A DNA stretch of 64,000 nt from contig JAGSHN010000012.1 in assembly GCA_029855935.1 (NCBI GenBank), forward strand, positions 144,869 to 208,868, given 5' to 3'. How positions within the stretch are numbered: the stretch's first letter is position 1; every line of letters starts with the position of its first letter. The notes under the pieces are model-generated. The model saw only the letters and a program-made list of their open reading frames with translations, made no database searches and was not told the origin of the DNA. Shown here piece after piece: positions 43,167 through 51,961 of this stretch. This DNA comes from Candidatus Thorarchaeota archaeon (GTDB taxonomy: Archaea > Asgardarchaeota > Thorarchaeia > Thorarchaeales > Thorarchaeaceae). The translations under genes were made by a program, and so were the position numbers.

Positions 43167-43628
43167 TCAATGTCTGTGGTGCCTCTCGTGGTCCTCATCA
43201 TCGGGTAGCGAGAAGACAAAGAGGCGCACGTACTTGATGCCCGACAACCCGCTGATGGTGTTGGCCAGATTCTCGATGTCTTTGCGGTCACCACGTATGG
43301 TCAGTGCCTCGAAACAGTGAGAATGGGTGAGGTGCACATGAACGGTGGAGATCACGTGTGCCCTAGATCTGTGCTGTGCGCGTATCAGTTCAGCCATCAG
43401 ACGTGGCTTGTGTTCATACACAATGTTCAATGCCGCAAGGCGCCCCTCTTGCTGGGACTCCCATTCGCACTGCGCGATGAAGGCACGCATGGCATCTCGT
43501 ATGGCCTCTGATCTGCCAACATAGCCCCTCTCTATCACAATCTCATCAAACCTCTTGAGGAGGTCTGCAGGCACAGAGACTCCAAACCTCTTCAGCTCAA
43601 TCTCGTTCGTCGATGTAGATGATGTCAT
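43167..43628 (-). CDS. nikR: Nickel-responsive regulator NikR
   Basis: 153 residues. N-terminal ribbon-helix-helix (ELKRFGVSVPADLLKRFDEIV, RSEAIRDAMRAF). C-terminal ACT-like metal domain with Ni ligands H86, H97, H99 and C105 (VHVHLTHSHC), equivalent to H76, H87, H89 and C95 of E. coli NikR. The C-terminus is His-rich (HERHHRH). It represses nickel uptake when nickel is plentiful. Divergent from nikMNQO, with an intergenic dyad that is a good operator candidate. Confidence 0.95.
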   Translation of the reverse strand: MTSSTSTNEIELKRFGVSVPADLLKRFDEIVIERGYVGRSEAIRDAMRAFIAQCEWESQQEGRLAALNIVYEHKPRLMAELIRAQHRSRAHVISTVHVHLTHSHCFEALTIRGDRKDIENLANTISGLSGIKYVRLFVFSLPDDEDHERHHRH

Positions 43629-43641
43629 TATGTGTCCTCCT

Positions 43642-43661
43642 CTGTGTCACCCTTGACACAG
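43642..43661. promoter_or_regulatory. Dyad CTGTGTCA-N4-TGACACAG, candidate NikR operator
   Basis: A perfect 8-bp inverted repeat with 4-bp spacer, 14 bp before the nikR start and within the nikR/nikM divergent region. It lies about where the nikR transcript would start and 40-60 bp upstream of the nikM TATA box. Spacing is shorter than the E. coli NikR site, so it remains a candidate. Confidence 0.6.
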
Positions 43662-43701
43662 GGCAGCTACATTCGTGCCACGATTTTTCCGATAGTAACA
43701 C

Positions 43702-43710
43702 ACTTAAGTA
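43702..43710 (+). promoter_or_regulatory. TATA box of nikMNQO
   Basis: ACTTAAGTA, itself palindromic in ACTTAAGT; predicted transcript start near 43730, ahead of GTG 43757. Confidence 0.45.
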
Positions 43711-43756
43711 CCTTTGCCCGACGCGGCCCCATCGCATCAGGGAGATGCAGATAACC

Positions 43757-44452
43757 GTGCACGTTCCCGATGGAGTAGTACCTCTGTACCTGCAACTCAT
43801 ACTATTCGTGGTGAGTATAGCCTTCATTGTCACCGCAGTAAGACGTGTCAACGGGCGACTTGACGAGAGGACCGTGCCCTATATCGGAGTCCTAGCGGCT
43901 GTGATTTTTGCAGCACAGTTCGTCAACTTTCCCGTACCGCCCTCGAGTGGTCACCTGATCGGCTCCACGATGGTGGCGGTCATGCTGGGTCCCTGGGCGG
44001 GAATGTTGGTGATCGCACTTGTTCTGTTCATTCAGGCGCTCTACGGCGACGGCGGAATGCTGACCTACGGCCTGAACTTCTTCAATATGGGTGCGTTCTC
44101 ATGCCTCTTTGGATGGCTCCTTGCGCTCTCACTGTTCAAGGCGCTGAAGAAGAGGATGGACGAGAAGAGGGCGGTCCTCGTGGCAACATCTCTTGCATCG
44201 TATGTCACGACAGTTGTGGCCGCGTTCATACTCGGCATCGAACTCCAGACGGTCCCCGGCTTTGGCGTAGCAGGTCTGCTTGTCATCACGGGCATTCACG
44301 CGGTGATCGCTGTGGGCGAGGCCGTCTTGACGTTCGTCATAATGCTCTATTTCGTCAAGGCTCGGCCACAGATAATATCGTTCCTCAGCGGCAGCGAGGT
44401 CGCGGAGCTCGCCCCCGCGGTGGACGCGCCCTGGGCAAGACCAGCAGAGTGA
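43757..44452 (+). CDS. nikM: Nickel ECF transporter S component NikM
   Basis: About 231 residues. The GTG at 43757 opens MHVPDGVV, the N-terminus NikM/CbiM proteins need because Met1 and His2 bind the metal; GGGAG lies 12 bases upstream. The ATG at 43745 would bury that His and has GGAG directly against it. Six to seven hydrophobic segments, with SSGHLIGSTMVAVMLGPWAGML carrying the second metal His. It brings nickel (or cobalt) into the membrane complex. NikN, NikQ and NikO follow. NikR upstream argues for nickel rather than cobalt. Confidence 0.92.
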   Translation: MHVPDGVVPLYLQLILFVVSIAFIVTAVRRVNGRLDERTVPYIGVLAAVIFAAQFVNFPVPPSSGHLIGSTMVAVMLGPWAGMLVIALVLFIQALYGDGGMLTYGLNFFNMGAFSCLFGWLLALSLFKALKKRMDEKRAVLVATSLASYVTTVVAAFILGIELQTVPGFGVAGLLVITGIHAVIAVGEAVLTFVIMLYFVKARPQIISFLSGSEVAELAPAVDAPWARPAE

Positions 44453-44470
44453 GCTCGGGAGGTAGAGAGA

Positions 44471-44758
44471 ATGGAGAGAGACGAGTTCGTCCGGTTTGTC
44501 ATCCCCGTGGTCATTGTGCTGATTGCAATTCTGGCTGTGGTCATACTCGGCAATCTAGTATCGTCCAATCCTGATGGGTTCGAGTGGGCCCTCTTTGAGT
44601 TTGCCCACGTGTCAGAGCCAACAGGCGGCTTTGAGGGTATCTGGGCGTTTCTCGGTGAGGGACCTCTCGTTGAGGTCGTTGCCGGAGCCCTGGGAGTGAT
44701 CATAGCGTTGATGCTCGGGCTGCTGTTGTTCCGTGCGATGGCGCGGAAGGAGCGCTGA
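44471..44758 (+). CDS. nikN: NikN/CbiN-like accessory membrane protein (PDGLE type)
   Basis: 95 residues: two hydrophobic segments around an extracytoplasmic loop with NPDGFEWALFEFA, the PDGLE-type signature of nickel/cobalt ECF accessory subunits. It should be needed for metal loading of NikM. It starts 18 bases after the nikM stop, same operon. Confidence 0.85.
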   Translation: MERDEFVRFVIPVVIVLIAILAVVILGNLVSSNPDGFEWALFEFAHVSEPTGGFEGIWAFLGEGPLVEVVAGALGVIIALMLGLLLFRAMARKER

Positions 44759-44833
44759 GCGAGAGTCCCTCGATATAGAGTCTAGTGTATCGAACGACAA
44801 TGCGTGACTGGTTGGCAACAGGGGGTTGATACA

Positions 44834-45637
44834 TTGAGCCGGTTCCTACTACCGTTCACAGAACGGCCAGACACACAGGGGGCCTTCTCTCCAGCTGGCA
44901 AGCTGCTGATGGCCGCTGGGACAGGACTGGTCATAACGGCTCAGGCTCAGCCCCTCACGGTCGCCATCCTACTGGCCCTGATTATCGCGGGCGCTGTCGT
45001 CACGCATACCAGGTGGCGGACGGTCTTGGATCTGGCGCTTCGTTTCGAGACGATAGTCGTTGCTTGGATTCTGATTGAGCCATTCATCTATGGTCAGACC
45101 GTGATTGCTCGTCTGACGATTCCATTCGGCTCTCTACCCATCTTTGCGGAGGGACTGGAGGTCGGTCTTCTTCTGGGACTGAGAATGATGACGCTCCTTC
45201 TCCTGTTTCTGATAGTCCTGTCACATATGACCCTGAGCGAGTTTGTCGACGGACTGCGCACACTGCACGTGCCATTCGTGATCGTGAGTTCTCTGATGGT
45301 GATGCTCAGGTACATCCCCTTGTTTATGGAGGAGAGAAACCGTCTTCAGGAGGCCCAGACGCTAAGAGGCTTCCACAGAGGCACCCGGGTGGAGCGTATC
45401 TCCTCGCTCGGCTATCTTGTCGGGACGATAATTGATCGCGCTCTTGACAGGAGTGTCGCCGTCTACGAGTCAATGACGCTGAAGGGCCTCGGTCTTGGAG
45501 GTGGCGCTCACGGTAGTGGTCTACGCAGGGCCGATGCAGCGCTGCTGCTCGTCCCCGTAGTAATGCTGGTCCTCTCTTGGTGGTTGCTACCTGTTCTCTC
45601 GGAGGTTGTGTCATTATGGTATATGCGGTTCTTGTGA
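44834..45637 (+). CDS. nikQ: ECF transmembrane T component NikQ/CbiQ
   Basis: 267 residues from TTG 44834, preceded by AGGGGG; the frame is open to GTG 44804 but lacks a ribosome site. Five to six hydrophobic segments, and the coupling helix motif EAQTLRGFHRG near the C-terminal half contacts the ATPase (usually A-R-G). Its end overlaps the start of nikO by 22 bp. Confidence 0.92.
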   Translation: MSRFLLPFTERPDTQGAFSPAGKLLMAAGTGLVITAQAQPLTVAILLALIIAGAVVTHTRWRTVLDLALRFETIVVAWILIEPFIYGQTVIARLTIPFGSLPIFAEGLEVGLLLGLRMMTLLLLFLIVLSHMTLSEFVDGLRTLHVPFVIVSSLMVMLRYIPLFMEERNRLQEAQTLRGFHRGTRVERISSLGYLVGTIIDRALDRSVAVYESMTLKGLGLGGGAHGSGLRRADAALLLVPVVMLVLSWWLLPVLSEVVSLWYMRFL

Positions 45638-46389
45638 AGAACGTAGAGTTCGACTACGGAACATTCTCTCTACGTGACGTGTCTATGGCGCTCCGAGAGG
45701 GAGAGCAGAAGGCGCTGCTCGGTCCAAATGGTTCCGGGAAGACCACACTCCTTCGCCTCATCCTCGGGCTGTTGCGTCCGTCATCGGGTGAGATATCGGT
45801 CCTTGGGATTCCGGTGATTCCTGAGAACTTCTGGCAGGTTCGTCAGAGAGTGGGCTATCTGTTCCAGAATCCCCAGGATCAGCTGTTCGCCCCCACGGTG
45901 TGGGAGGATGTGGCCTTCGGGCCGCGCAATCTCGGCCTCTGTGATGATGAGGTCGAGCAACGAGTGCAATGGGCGCTGGACATAGTTGAGATGAGTGACC
46001 TCGCGTATCGACCGGTCAACAAGCTCAGTCACGGGCAGGCGAAGCGAGCAGCTCTGGCCGGAGTCATTGCCATGCGTCCTCAGATCCTCTTCCTTGACGA
46101 GCCATTCACAGGTCTCGACTTCCGGATGGTGCGCAACATGGTCGACATCGTTGACAGACTCAGGTCTGACGGAGGAGTTAGCGTCCTCTTCACCACGCAC
46201 AATCGATTCTTTGTCGAGAACTGGGCGGAGAGTGTTGTGGTGATGGATGCGGGACGGGTGGTGTTTGATGGGCCTGTGGAGGATGCCTTGGCTGACGAGA
46301 GGGTCAGGTCGGTCATTGGTGACTGGGAGTCGCTGAGGAGAGAGATGCGTAGTCCCGACTGCGTGGCGGAGCGGCGCCGTTACGGTTAA
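45616..46389 (+). CDS. nikO: ECF ATPase NikO/CbiO
   Basis: 257 residues from ATG 45616, with GGAGGTTG eight to nine bases upstream. Walker A GPNGSGKT, Q-loop LFQNPQDQLF typical of ECF ATPases, signature LSHGQ (LSGGQ variant), Walker B ILFLDEP, D-loop, and switch His in FTTHN. One ATPase would act as a homodimer. Last gene of nikMNQO. Confidence 0.94.
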   Translation: MVYAVLVKNVEFDYGTFSLRDVSMALREGEQKALLGPNGSGKTTLLRLILGLLRPSSGEISVLGIPVIPENFWQVRQRVGYLFQNPQDQLFAPTVWEDVAFGPRNLGLCDDEVEQRVQWALDIVEMSDLAYRPVNKLSHGQAKRAALAGVIAMRPQILFLDEPFTGLDFRMVRNMVDIVDRLRSDGGVSVLFTTHNRFFVENWAESVVVMDAGRVVFDGPVEDALADERVRSVIGDWESLRREMRSPDCVAERRRYG

Positions 46390-46417
46390 AAGGCTCTGTG
46401 GATGAAACGGAGAATAG

Positions 46418-46505
46418 GCGGAGGTTGCCAAGCCAGGTCAAAGGCGCGAGGTTCAGGTCCTCGTCTCGTAGGAGTTCGCGAGTTCAAATCTCGCCCTCCG
46501 CACCA
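46418..46505 (+). tRNA. tRNA-Leu (CAG)
   Basis: Acceptor GCGGAGG/CCTCCGC, anticodon stem CGAGG/CCTCG with loop TTCAGGT (anticodon CAG), a long variable arm as in class II tRNAs, T-arm with GTTCAAATC, and an encoded ACCA end. No intron. 29 bp after nikO. Confidence 0.95.
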
Positions 46506-46642
46506 TCTATCTTCTGCTCATCTTTTGCCCAACGGGTGAGAGCATGATTGTATTGTTTTTCCGGTGACAACGCGATAGTGTCCATCTCGACAGGGGTGCC
46601 TATCTGCCACGAGATTAGGAGCGGATCGGATATGCTGCATTG

Positions 46643-47092
46643 CTACTCTGGCTCGGGCATCAGGAACATACTCTCCACGCTCTCGACACCCTTGAGCCTC
46701 TGCAGCTCTTGAGATAGAAAACGTGATAGCTCTGCCATGTTATGTACCCTGACGAGGCAGACCACGTTGGCAGGGCCTGATGTCCAGTAGACCTGATGCA
46801 CCTCCTCATACTCCTGAAGCTGGTGATAGATCTCCTCGGACTTGCCTGGACGCGATGTCACAAGTACGAGAACGTGGATGTCATACCCGAGGCGACGATA
46901 GTCTATGTCGATGGTAAACCGCCTGATGATACCTATGTCCATCAGGCGAGCGATCCGGTTCCGTACCGACCCTGCACTGAGCTTCACCTCTTTTGCGATG
47001 TTCCGCAGGGAGCGCCGCGAGTCCTCTCTCAACAGCCTGATTATCTTGAGATCTCGTGCGTCTATCTTGGTACTACCCACTGCCACTATCAC
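46643..47092 (-). CDS. Lrp/AsnC family regulator
   Basis: 149 residues. HTH near residues 10-55 (LKIIRLLREDSRRSLRNIAKEVKLSAGSVRNRIARLMDIG), then a RAM domain (HVLVLVTSRPGKSEEIYHQL, VVCLVRVHNMAELSRFL). It senses amino acids and binds DNA as a dimer or octamer. Standard length. Targets unknown; neighbours give no hint. Confidence 0.93.
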   Translation of the reverse strand: MIVAVGSTKIDARDLKIIRLLREDSRRSLRNIAKEVKLSAGSVRNRIARLMDIGIIRRFTIDIDYRRLGYDIHVLVLVTSRPGKSEEIYHQLQEYEEVHQVYWTSGPANVVCLVRVHNMAELSRFLSQELQRLKGVESVESMFLMPEPE

Positions 47093-47166
47093 TCCCGTCT
47101 GAGCATATGGAGCAGGATTGTCTGCACACTAGGGTTGTGGATGTGGGGTGTCCAGCACTCGACCGA

Positions 47167-47568
47167 CTATGACGACTTTACACGGGTGATGACTCGTCGG
47201 CCCAGCAGCTCCCAGACCTCGACACCAGCATTGAGGGTGCACTTGGAGGCAATCTCCTCGTCCTTGGGTTTTGGTACCTCATAGGTTTCGTAGGTCTCAG
47301 AGTCCATGACCTGATAGGTCTCCCCCATATCCGCAATTATCGTGCCACTGCGCTTGTCAATCACGGGCACATCAACCTGCCGGTCCGCCGGCATGATGGT
47401 ATTGCGCTTTCTGCCATCAAAGAAGCCGATAGCAACGATATTGACCTTCGCTGCCCCGTGCTTTCCCGGTTTCGACTTCTCAACTGAGACTACCTTACAG
47501 GGCTCGCCATCGATGATGAAGTAGCTTCCCGGCTTCAGAGACTTTGCCTCGGTCTTCCTTATACTCAA
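47167..47568 (-). CDS. Translation initiation factor 5A (aIF5A)
   Basis: 133 residues from TTG, with GGTGAG at a good distance. The hypusine loop is SKPGKHGAAK around residue 35, with the modified Lys in PGKHG. SH3-like N-domain then an OB-fold. It helps ribosomes through difficult peptide bonds. TATA element at about 47620 read on the minus strand. Shares the promoter region with the divergent NAD kinase gene. Confidence 0.95.
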   Translation of the reverse strand: MSIRKTEAKSLKPGSYFIIDGEPCKVVSVEKSKPGKHGAAKVNIVAIGFFDGRKRNTIMPADRQVDVPVIDKRSGTIIADMGETYQVMDSETYETYEVPKPKDEEIASKCTLNAGVEVWELLGRRVITRVKSS

Positions 47569-47619
47569 ACCTTCTCACCAACCAGTACCGGTTATGAAGT
47601 GGCTCCCTTGGGGCGACTC

Positions 47620-47630
47620 ATATACCTTAT
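47620..47630. promoter_or_regulatory. AT-rich element between aIF5A and NAD kinase genes
   Basis: ATATACCTTAT: read on the minus strand (AAGGTATATGAG) it is well placed for aIF5A. On the plus strand it could drive the NAD kinase gene with a leader of about 80 bases. Confidence 0.4.
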
Positions 47631-47726
47631 GGTAGTCTTTCCTCTGGCTCCAATGAATCCCTCGTCCATAGTGGCAAGAGTAAAATGCCGGCTTGGTCAG
47701 CGAAGTTGCAAGGGTCGTGCTGCACA

Positions 47727-48596
47727 ATGATTGAGGAGACTCCGCGCATCCTGACTGACAGAGGCACGGTTGGTCTTGTATGCAAGCCGGGTCGCGCTGA
47801 TATGGAGCGGACTGCTGCACGTGTGACGGACTTCTTGGTGTCGCGGGGTCTTGAGGTGCTAGTTGATACAGGTTCGTGCAATGTTGCAGAGAGAGGTGCA
47901 GTCCCAACACTGATTGAGGAGATGAATGTCGACTTTGTAGTGACAATCGGCGGCGATGGCACGATTCTCCACACACTCTGTCTGCTACCCGACCGGGAGA
48001 TCCCACTCTTCTGTATCAACCGGGGGACCGTTGGTTTTCTCACGGAGGCGAGCACGACCAATGCCATTGACGCGCTTGAGCGTGTTCTGCACGGGGACTG
48101 CATAATCGAACGCTGCATCAACATAGTCTCCGGCGTCGGGGACATAACCTTTGGACAGGCCCTGAACGAGGTCTACGTCACGTCGCGGCTTCCGGGTCGT
48201 CTCCTGACCTTTCAGGTGTATCTTGATGGGACCCGCGTCGACTACGGTCGTGCGGATGGTGCGATGCTGGCAACTCCCTGCGGCTCCACGGCATATGCCT
48301 TGGCTGCTGGCGGGTCCATTCTGACTCCGAACGTCAACGGACTGATATTCGTACCAGTCTGCCCCCCAAGGTTCGAACTCAAGTCGCTCGTCATCCCGGA
48401 CACCAGCACTCTTGAACTAGAGCTCACCAAGCCGGGGGCCGGAGCATATGCTGTTGTGGACGGCCAGCTCAGATACGAGGTCGAGGCTGGTAGTACTGTG
48501 TGGTTGAGGAAGTCCGACAAGGTGACACGGTTCATCCGTCTCTACGACAACTACTATGACCGCTTGAACACACGGCTTGTCCCACGGACGCTCTAG
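47727..48596 (+). CDS. NAD kinase
   Basis: About 289 residues from ATG 47727 (frame open to ATG 47685). The GGDGT motif is in TIGGDGTILHTL, followed by PLFCINRGTVGFLTE, and the DGxxxxTPxGSTAY stretch is seen as DGAMLATPCGSTAYALAAGG. It phosphorylates NAD to NADP using ATP or polyphosphate. The nob1 start codon follows the stop directly. Confidence 0.94.
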   Translation: MIEETPRILTDRGTVGLVCKPGRADMERTAARVTDFLVSRGLEVLVDTGSCNVAERGAVPTLIEEMNVDFVVTIGGDGTILHTLCLLPDREIPLFCINRGTVGFLTEASTTNAIDALERVLHGDCIIERCINIVSGVGDITFGQALNEVYVTSRLPGRLLTFQVYLDGTRVDYGRADGAMLATPCGSTAYALAAGGSILTPNVNGLIFVPVCPPRFELKSLVIPDTSTLELELTKPGAGAYAVVDGQLRYEVEAGSTVWLRKSDKVTRFIRLYDNYYDRLNTRLVPRTL

Positions 48597-49112
48597 GTGG
48601 TGAGGGTGGTCCGGTTCTATGTGGTCGATGCGGGCGTGTTGTTCTCGACTTGGCCTCTTGATCAGAGAAACGCCCGTTTTGTCACCACTAGTGACGTTCT
48701 GAACGAGGTTGTCAATCGCCCCAGCAGGCAGAGGGCTGAGACGCTCGCTGCGCTCGGTCGACTGACAACAGACGAGCCAGAAACACTGTCATTGCGAACA
48801 GTCCGTGATGCTGCTATGAAGACTGGCGACGCCACAGTCCTGTCCCAACAGGACATCGGTCTTGTGGCCCTGGCCCTCACACTGAAGCAGCGGGGCGAGG
48901 ATGTACGTCTGGTGTCCACCGATCTTGCAGTGCTGAACACAGCGGAGGCACTGGGAATCCCAGTCGAGGATCCATCAGGTCGCTACAGAGGGAAGGTTGT
49001 CTGGACATATGTCTGTCCGGAGTGTGGTCACAGGATGACCCCTGGTGAGATGGTCTCCGACGACATCTGCCCGGTCTGCGGCAGTAGAATGCGACGCAGA
49101 CGACGTCGCTGA
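48597..49112 (+). CDS. Ribosome biogenesis endonuclease Nob1
   Basis: 171 residues: a PIN domain opening FYVVDAGVLF with acidic metal ligands (D at residue 11, an E in NEVVN, D in STDLAV), and a zinc ribbon CPECGHRM...CPVCGS near the C-terminus, which ends in Arg repeats. Nob1 cuts the 3' end of 16S rRNA. GTG 48597 directly after the NAD kinase stop; GTG 48606 is an alternative. Confidence 0.93.
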   Translation: MVRVVRFYVVDAGVLFSTWPLDQRNARFVTTSDVLNEVVNRPSRQRAETLAALGRLTTDEPETLSLRTVRDAAMKTGDATVLSQQDIGLVALALTLKQRGEDVRLVSTDLAVLNTAEALGIPVEDPSGRYRGKVVWTYVCPECGHRMTPGEMVSDDICPVCGSRMRRRRRR

Positions 49113-49284
49113 TCACTCTACCACTTCGTTTCGGAGGTGTAGGCCTTGCCACACCGTCCACGGGCAGTAACATAGCGTCATTTGTGAGGACGAGCGGGGG
49201 AGCCGCAGCCCACTTGCGGGTAATACCGGGGAAACACCACGTGTTATGTGTGGACGGAATAGTTTGTTCTCTGGTGGTCACCCG

Positions 49285-49530
49285 GTGTCAGACGGCGCTC
49301 TGCTACTCGACAGGGAGATTGAGGATGTGAAAGCCCAGGTCCGGCGAGAGCTCGCAGCCATAGACGAGATACTCGAAACACTGGGCTACAGATCGTCCCC
49401 GCCAGGTTGGAACACCCCGTATCAGCTCCACAAGTTGAGAAGAGCACTGCGTCTTCACTATCTGGCACTGAGAATTCGCGAGGGGGCACAACGCACCTGT
49501 GCGTCTCAGGAGATCACTTGGGACCTCTGA
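49285..49530 (+). CDS. Small helical protein
   Basis: 81 residues from GTG 49285 (GGTGG upstream; the frame is open to ATG 49246). Two charged helices (LLLDREIEDVKAQVRRELAAIDEILETLG and YQLHKLRRALRLHYLALRIREGAQR). No family recognised. It fills an otherwise empty 425-bp gap after nob1 and is oriented with it; the reading frame looks real from helix periodicity but support is modest. The first 170 bp after nob1 show nothing else. Confidence 0.45.
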   Translation: MSDGALLLDREIEDVKAQVRRELAAIDEILETLGYRSSPPGWNTPYQLHKLRRALRLHYLALRIREGAQRTCASQEITWDL

Positions 49531-49537
49531 TGAGACC

Positions 49538-49969
49538 TCACTCTCCGATGACGACTGTCCGCAGAGTCCTCCTTCTCGGTCTGATGTCGAAGTCTGCAAA
49601 GACCATCTGCTGCCACGTTCCCAGTTCGAGTCGCCCGTCGACAACGGGAACGGTAAGGCTTGGTCCCACAACTGAGGCCCGTATGTGTGAGTGACCATTG
49701 CCATCACCCCACATGCGATGGTGTTCGTAGTCTATTCCCGTTGGTGCTATGCGCTCCATTGCATCGGGGAAGTCCCTCAGCAGTCCGGGTTCGTACTCGA
49801 TGGTTGTGACCGCGCCCGTTGAACCGACGCAGAACACCGTGCAGATACCATTGGAGATGCCACTCTCACGCACCTGCGCTGCGACCTTGTCTGTTATGTT
49901 GATGAGCTCGCAGTTTCCCCGTGTGTCGAGTCTGATCTCACCGTGAAACACCGTCACTATGCTCACCAA
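49538..49969 (-). CDS. YjbQ/UPF0047 family protein
   Basis: 143 residues. The pattern ELINITDKVAAQVRESGISNGICTVFCVGSTGAVTTIEYEPGL, then DYEHHRMWGDGNGHSHIRASVVGPSLTVPVVDGRLELGTWQQMVFADFD is classic for UPF0047. Members can stand in for thiamin phosphate synthase in complementation tests, but the true role is unclear. Stop is 7 bp from the convergent small gene. Confidence 0.93.
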   Translation of the reverse strand: MVSIVTVFHGEIRLDTRGNCELINITDKVAAQVRESGISNGICTVFCVGSTGAVTTIEYEPGLLRDFPDAMERIAPTGIDYEHHRMWGDGNGHSHIRASVVGPSLTVPVVDGRLELGTWQQMVFADFDIRPRRRTLRTVVIGE

Positions 49970-50006
49970 TCTTCAGAGAAGAAGCCAGCGCTAATGAATC
50001 ACACTC

Positions 50007-51857
50007 TCACTGGTGTTTCTTGTCTACTCTCTTTCTCGACTCGATGACCTCTCTCAGCTGTGGCACGTCTGCCCCAATCACTTTCTCATGTTCCTGAAGC
50101 GCCATTGTGGCGATGAGGTAGTCGGAACGCTGGATTGGCACAAGAACGGCTAGGATTGCCCGCATGTACTCATCGCCCGTCAACACCACAATCTTCTGCA
50201 TCTCGTTCACGATGGACTCAAGCGCATCGTCGTTGTGTGGGGAGTCCCTACACGTGAGGACGAACATAAGCAGGAGGTCCTTGAACGCCTCCTTGAGCTC
50301 TCCCATCTGCTTGAAGTTCTGCGAGGACTCATTGAGCAGTTCAACAGCGTGTCTCCTGAGATGGTCCTCGTTGGTCTTCAGAGCCTCGTGTGCGGCAGTG
50401 CGTTTCCAGACTGCGGCAAGCGGTATAATCCCTTCCCTCTCATATCCCCTAGCCACGTACTCAGCCTTCTTGCTTGCTATCCAGTGAAATCCTGACCATC
50501 TGTCTATGTCGGCCATCAGTCTGGCACACTCTGCAGCCTTGCTGTAGTATCGTGAACTGTTCTCGGTGTCACCGTTCTCCTGAGTCATCTCGGCCAGCTG
50601 AATGTATATCTCCAAGGCCTCCTCAAGGACAGCATTGGCCCGCTCTATTTCCCCCATCTCGTAGAGCACCTCTGCTGCCTCCTTGAGCCGCATTGCCTGC
50701 ATCTCATGTTCCTGCTTCTTCTCGTGCTGCTCTGCGCGCTCAAGGTAGTAGCTGATCACATGGTCGTAGAGCTCCTGTGCGTCCTTGTTGGCCCCCCATT
50801 TCTTCAGTGACATTGCCTCGTACTGCAGGTATTTGTAACGGGAGTCATCGTCGCCGTCCTTCTTTGCCCTCTCGGCCAATTGATGGAACATCTCCGCAGC
50901 CCGTTTGTAGGCCCACTTGGCCTTTACTGGACTACCAGCCTCGGTGAACATCTCTCCCGCCTTGACAAGCAATGGTGCCACGACCTCGGGCGTGCCAGTC
51001 ATCTGCATATACGCCTCTGAGGCCTTCAGCATAGCCTTCCTTCGGGCTGTCGTGAGGCGTTCTCTCTTGTATAGCTCCTGCGCCGCATCGTAAGTGTTTC
51101 CAGCCTTCTCGAAGTTACCTGCACGCTCGTATAGCTCGCCAGCTCTCATCAACAGCTTGACGGCCTCGGCAAGATCGCCCAGCATCTGGAGAATCTGTGC
51201 GGCATCGGCCAGAGCACTTGCTGCCTCACTGTGGTCTTGCCTTGCCTCGGCCTCTGCAGCCCAGCGTTTCGCTATGTCTGTGGCACGCCTGTAGATTCTT
51301 CGACCAAGCTCCTCATCACCAGATGAATAATAGATGCGGCCGACCTTCTTGAGCAGCGCCACAGTCTCTCCAAGTTCCCCCTTCATCTCTCTCTCATCGG
51401 CCTCATTCTCAAGGGCATCGGCCGCCTTGACGGCCAGCTCTTGCCGAGCCTCGGGGCTCTCAGCGAAGTCCGCGGCCCTAAAGTAGAACTCCGCAGCCTT
51501 TCTGTGGTCGGCTGCCTCTTCTGCAATCTCGCCTGCGAGTCTGTTTATCCGTGCAATCTCTCTCCGTGTTGTCGGGTCCTGCCCCGCGCGGAGGAGCATC
51601 AACGTTGCCTTGTCCAGCGCCTCGTAGCATTCGTCGGCCATGTAGGCCTGTCTGTACGCCTGCGCCGCCTCCTCGTAGATCTTTGCAGCCTGCCTGAGCT
51701 TATCGTGTGAGACGAGGACATCGGCGGCCTTCTTGAGCAGTTTTGCACCTGTCTTGTTGTCGCCCTGCTTGACCTTCTTTCTGGCCGCTCTGAGGACTTC
51801 TTGGAGTGTCGTCAAAGTCTTGTTCTCCCACTTGACTAAACGTTTCGACCTGCTCAC
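50007..51857 (-). CDS. Long TPR-repeat protein, SNAP-like arrangement
   Basis: 616 residues, all helical. About ten TPR-like repeats with the usual AxxxYxxAAxxY pattern (for example AAKIYEEAAQAYRQAYMADECYEAL and RKAAEFYFRAADFAES), spaced by 35-45 residues. N- and C-terminal parts are basic. No signal or membrane segment. The spacing and Ala/Tyr pattern recall alpha-SNAP and TPR adaptor proteins; I do not claim orthology. It may scaffold trafficking or signalling complexes. Single gene. Confidence 0.75.
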   Translation of the reverse strand: MSRSKRLVKWENKTLTTLQEVLRAARKKVKQGDNKTGAKLLKKAADVLVSHDKLRQAAKIYEEAAQAYRQAYMADECYEALDKATLMLLRAGQDPTTRREIARINRLAGEIAEEAADHRKAAEFYFRAADFAESPEARQELAVKAADALENEADEREMKGELGETVALLKKVGRIYYSSGDEELGRRIYRRATDIAKRWAAEAEARQDHSEAASALADAAQILQMLGDLAEAVKLLMRAGELYERAGNFEKAGNTYDAAQELYKRERLTTARRKAMLKASEAYMQMTGTPEVVAPLLVKAGEMFTEAGSPVKAKWAYKRAAEMFHQLAERAKKDGDDDSRYKYLQYEAMSLKKWGANKDAQELYDHVISYYLERAEQHEKKQEHEMQAMRLKEAAEVLYEMGEIERANAVLEEALEIYIQLAEMTQENGDTENSSRYYSKAAECARLMADIDRWSGFHWIASKKAEYVARGYEREGIIPLAAVWKRTAAHEALKTNEDHLRRHAVELLNESSQNFKQMGELKEAFKDLLLMFVLTCRDSPHNDDALESIVNEMQKIVVLTGDEYMRAILAVLVPIQRSDYLIATMALQEHEKVIGADVPQLREVIESRKRVDKKHQ

Positions 51858-51917
51858 GATAGGTGAGCTACTGATAACGCTTATCGTGCGTCATATGTCG
51901 CCGTCTTTCAATAGACT

Positions 51918-51926
51918 CAAATATAA
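51918..51926 (+). promoter_or_regulatory. TATA box of the oxidoreductase gene
   Basis: CAAATATAAC core; expected transcript start about 51945, which excludes the ATG at 51932 and supports TTG 51962. Confidence 0.5.
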
Positions 51927-51961
51927 CGGTGATGGACTCCTGCGCGGCAAGGGATACTCAA

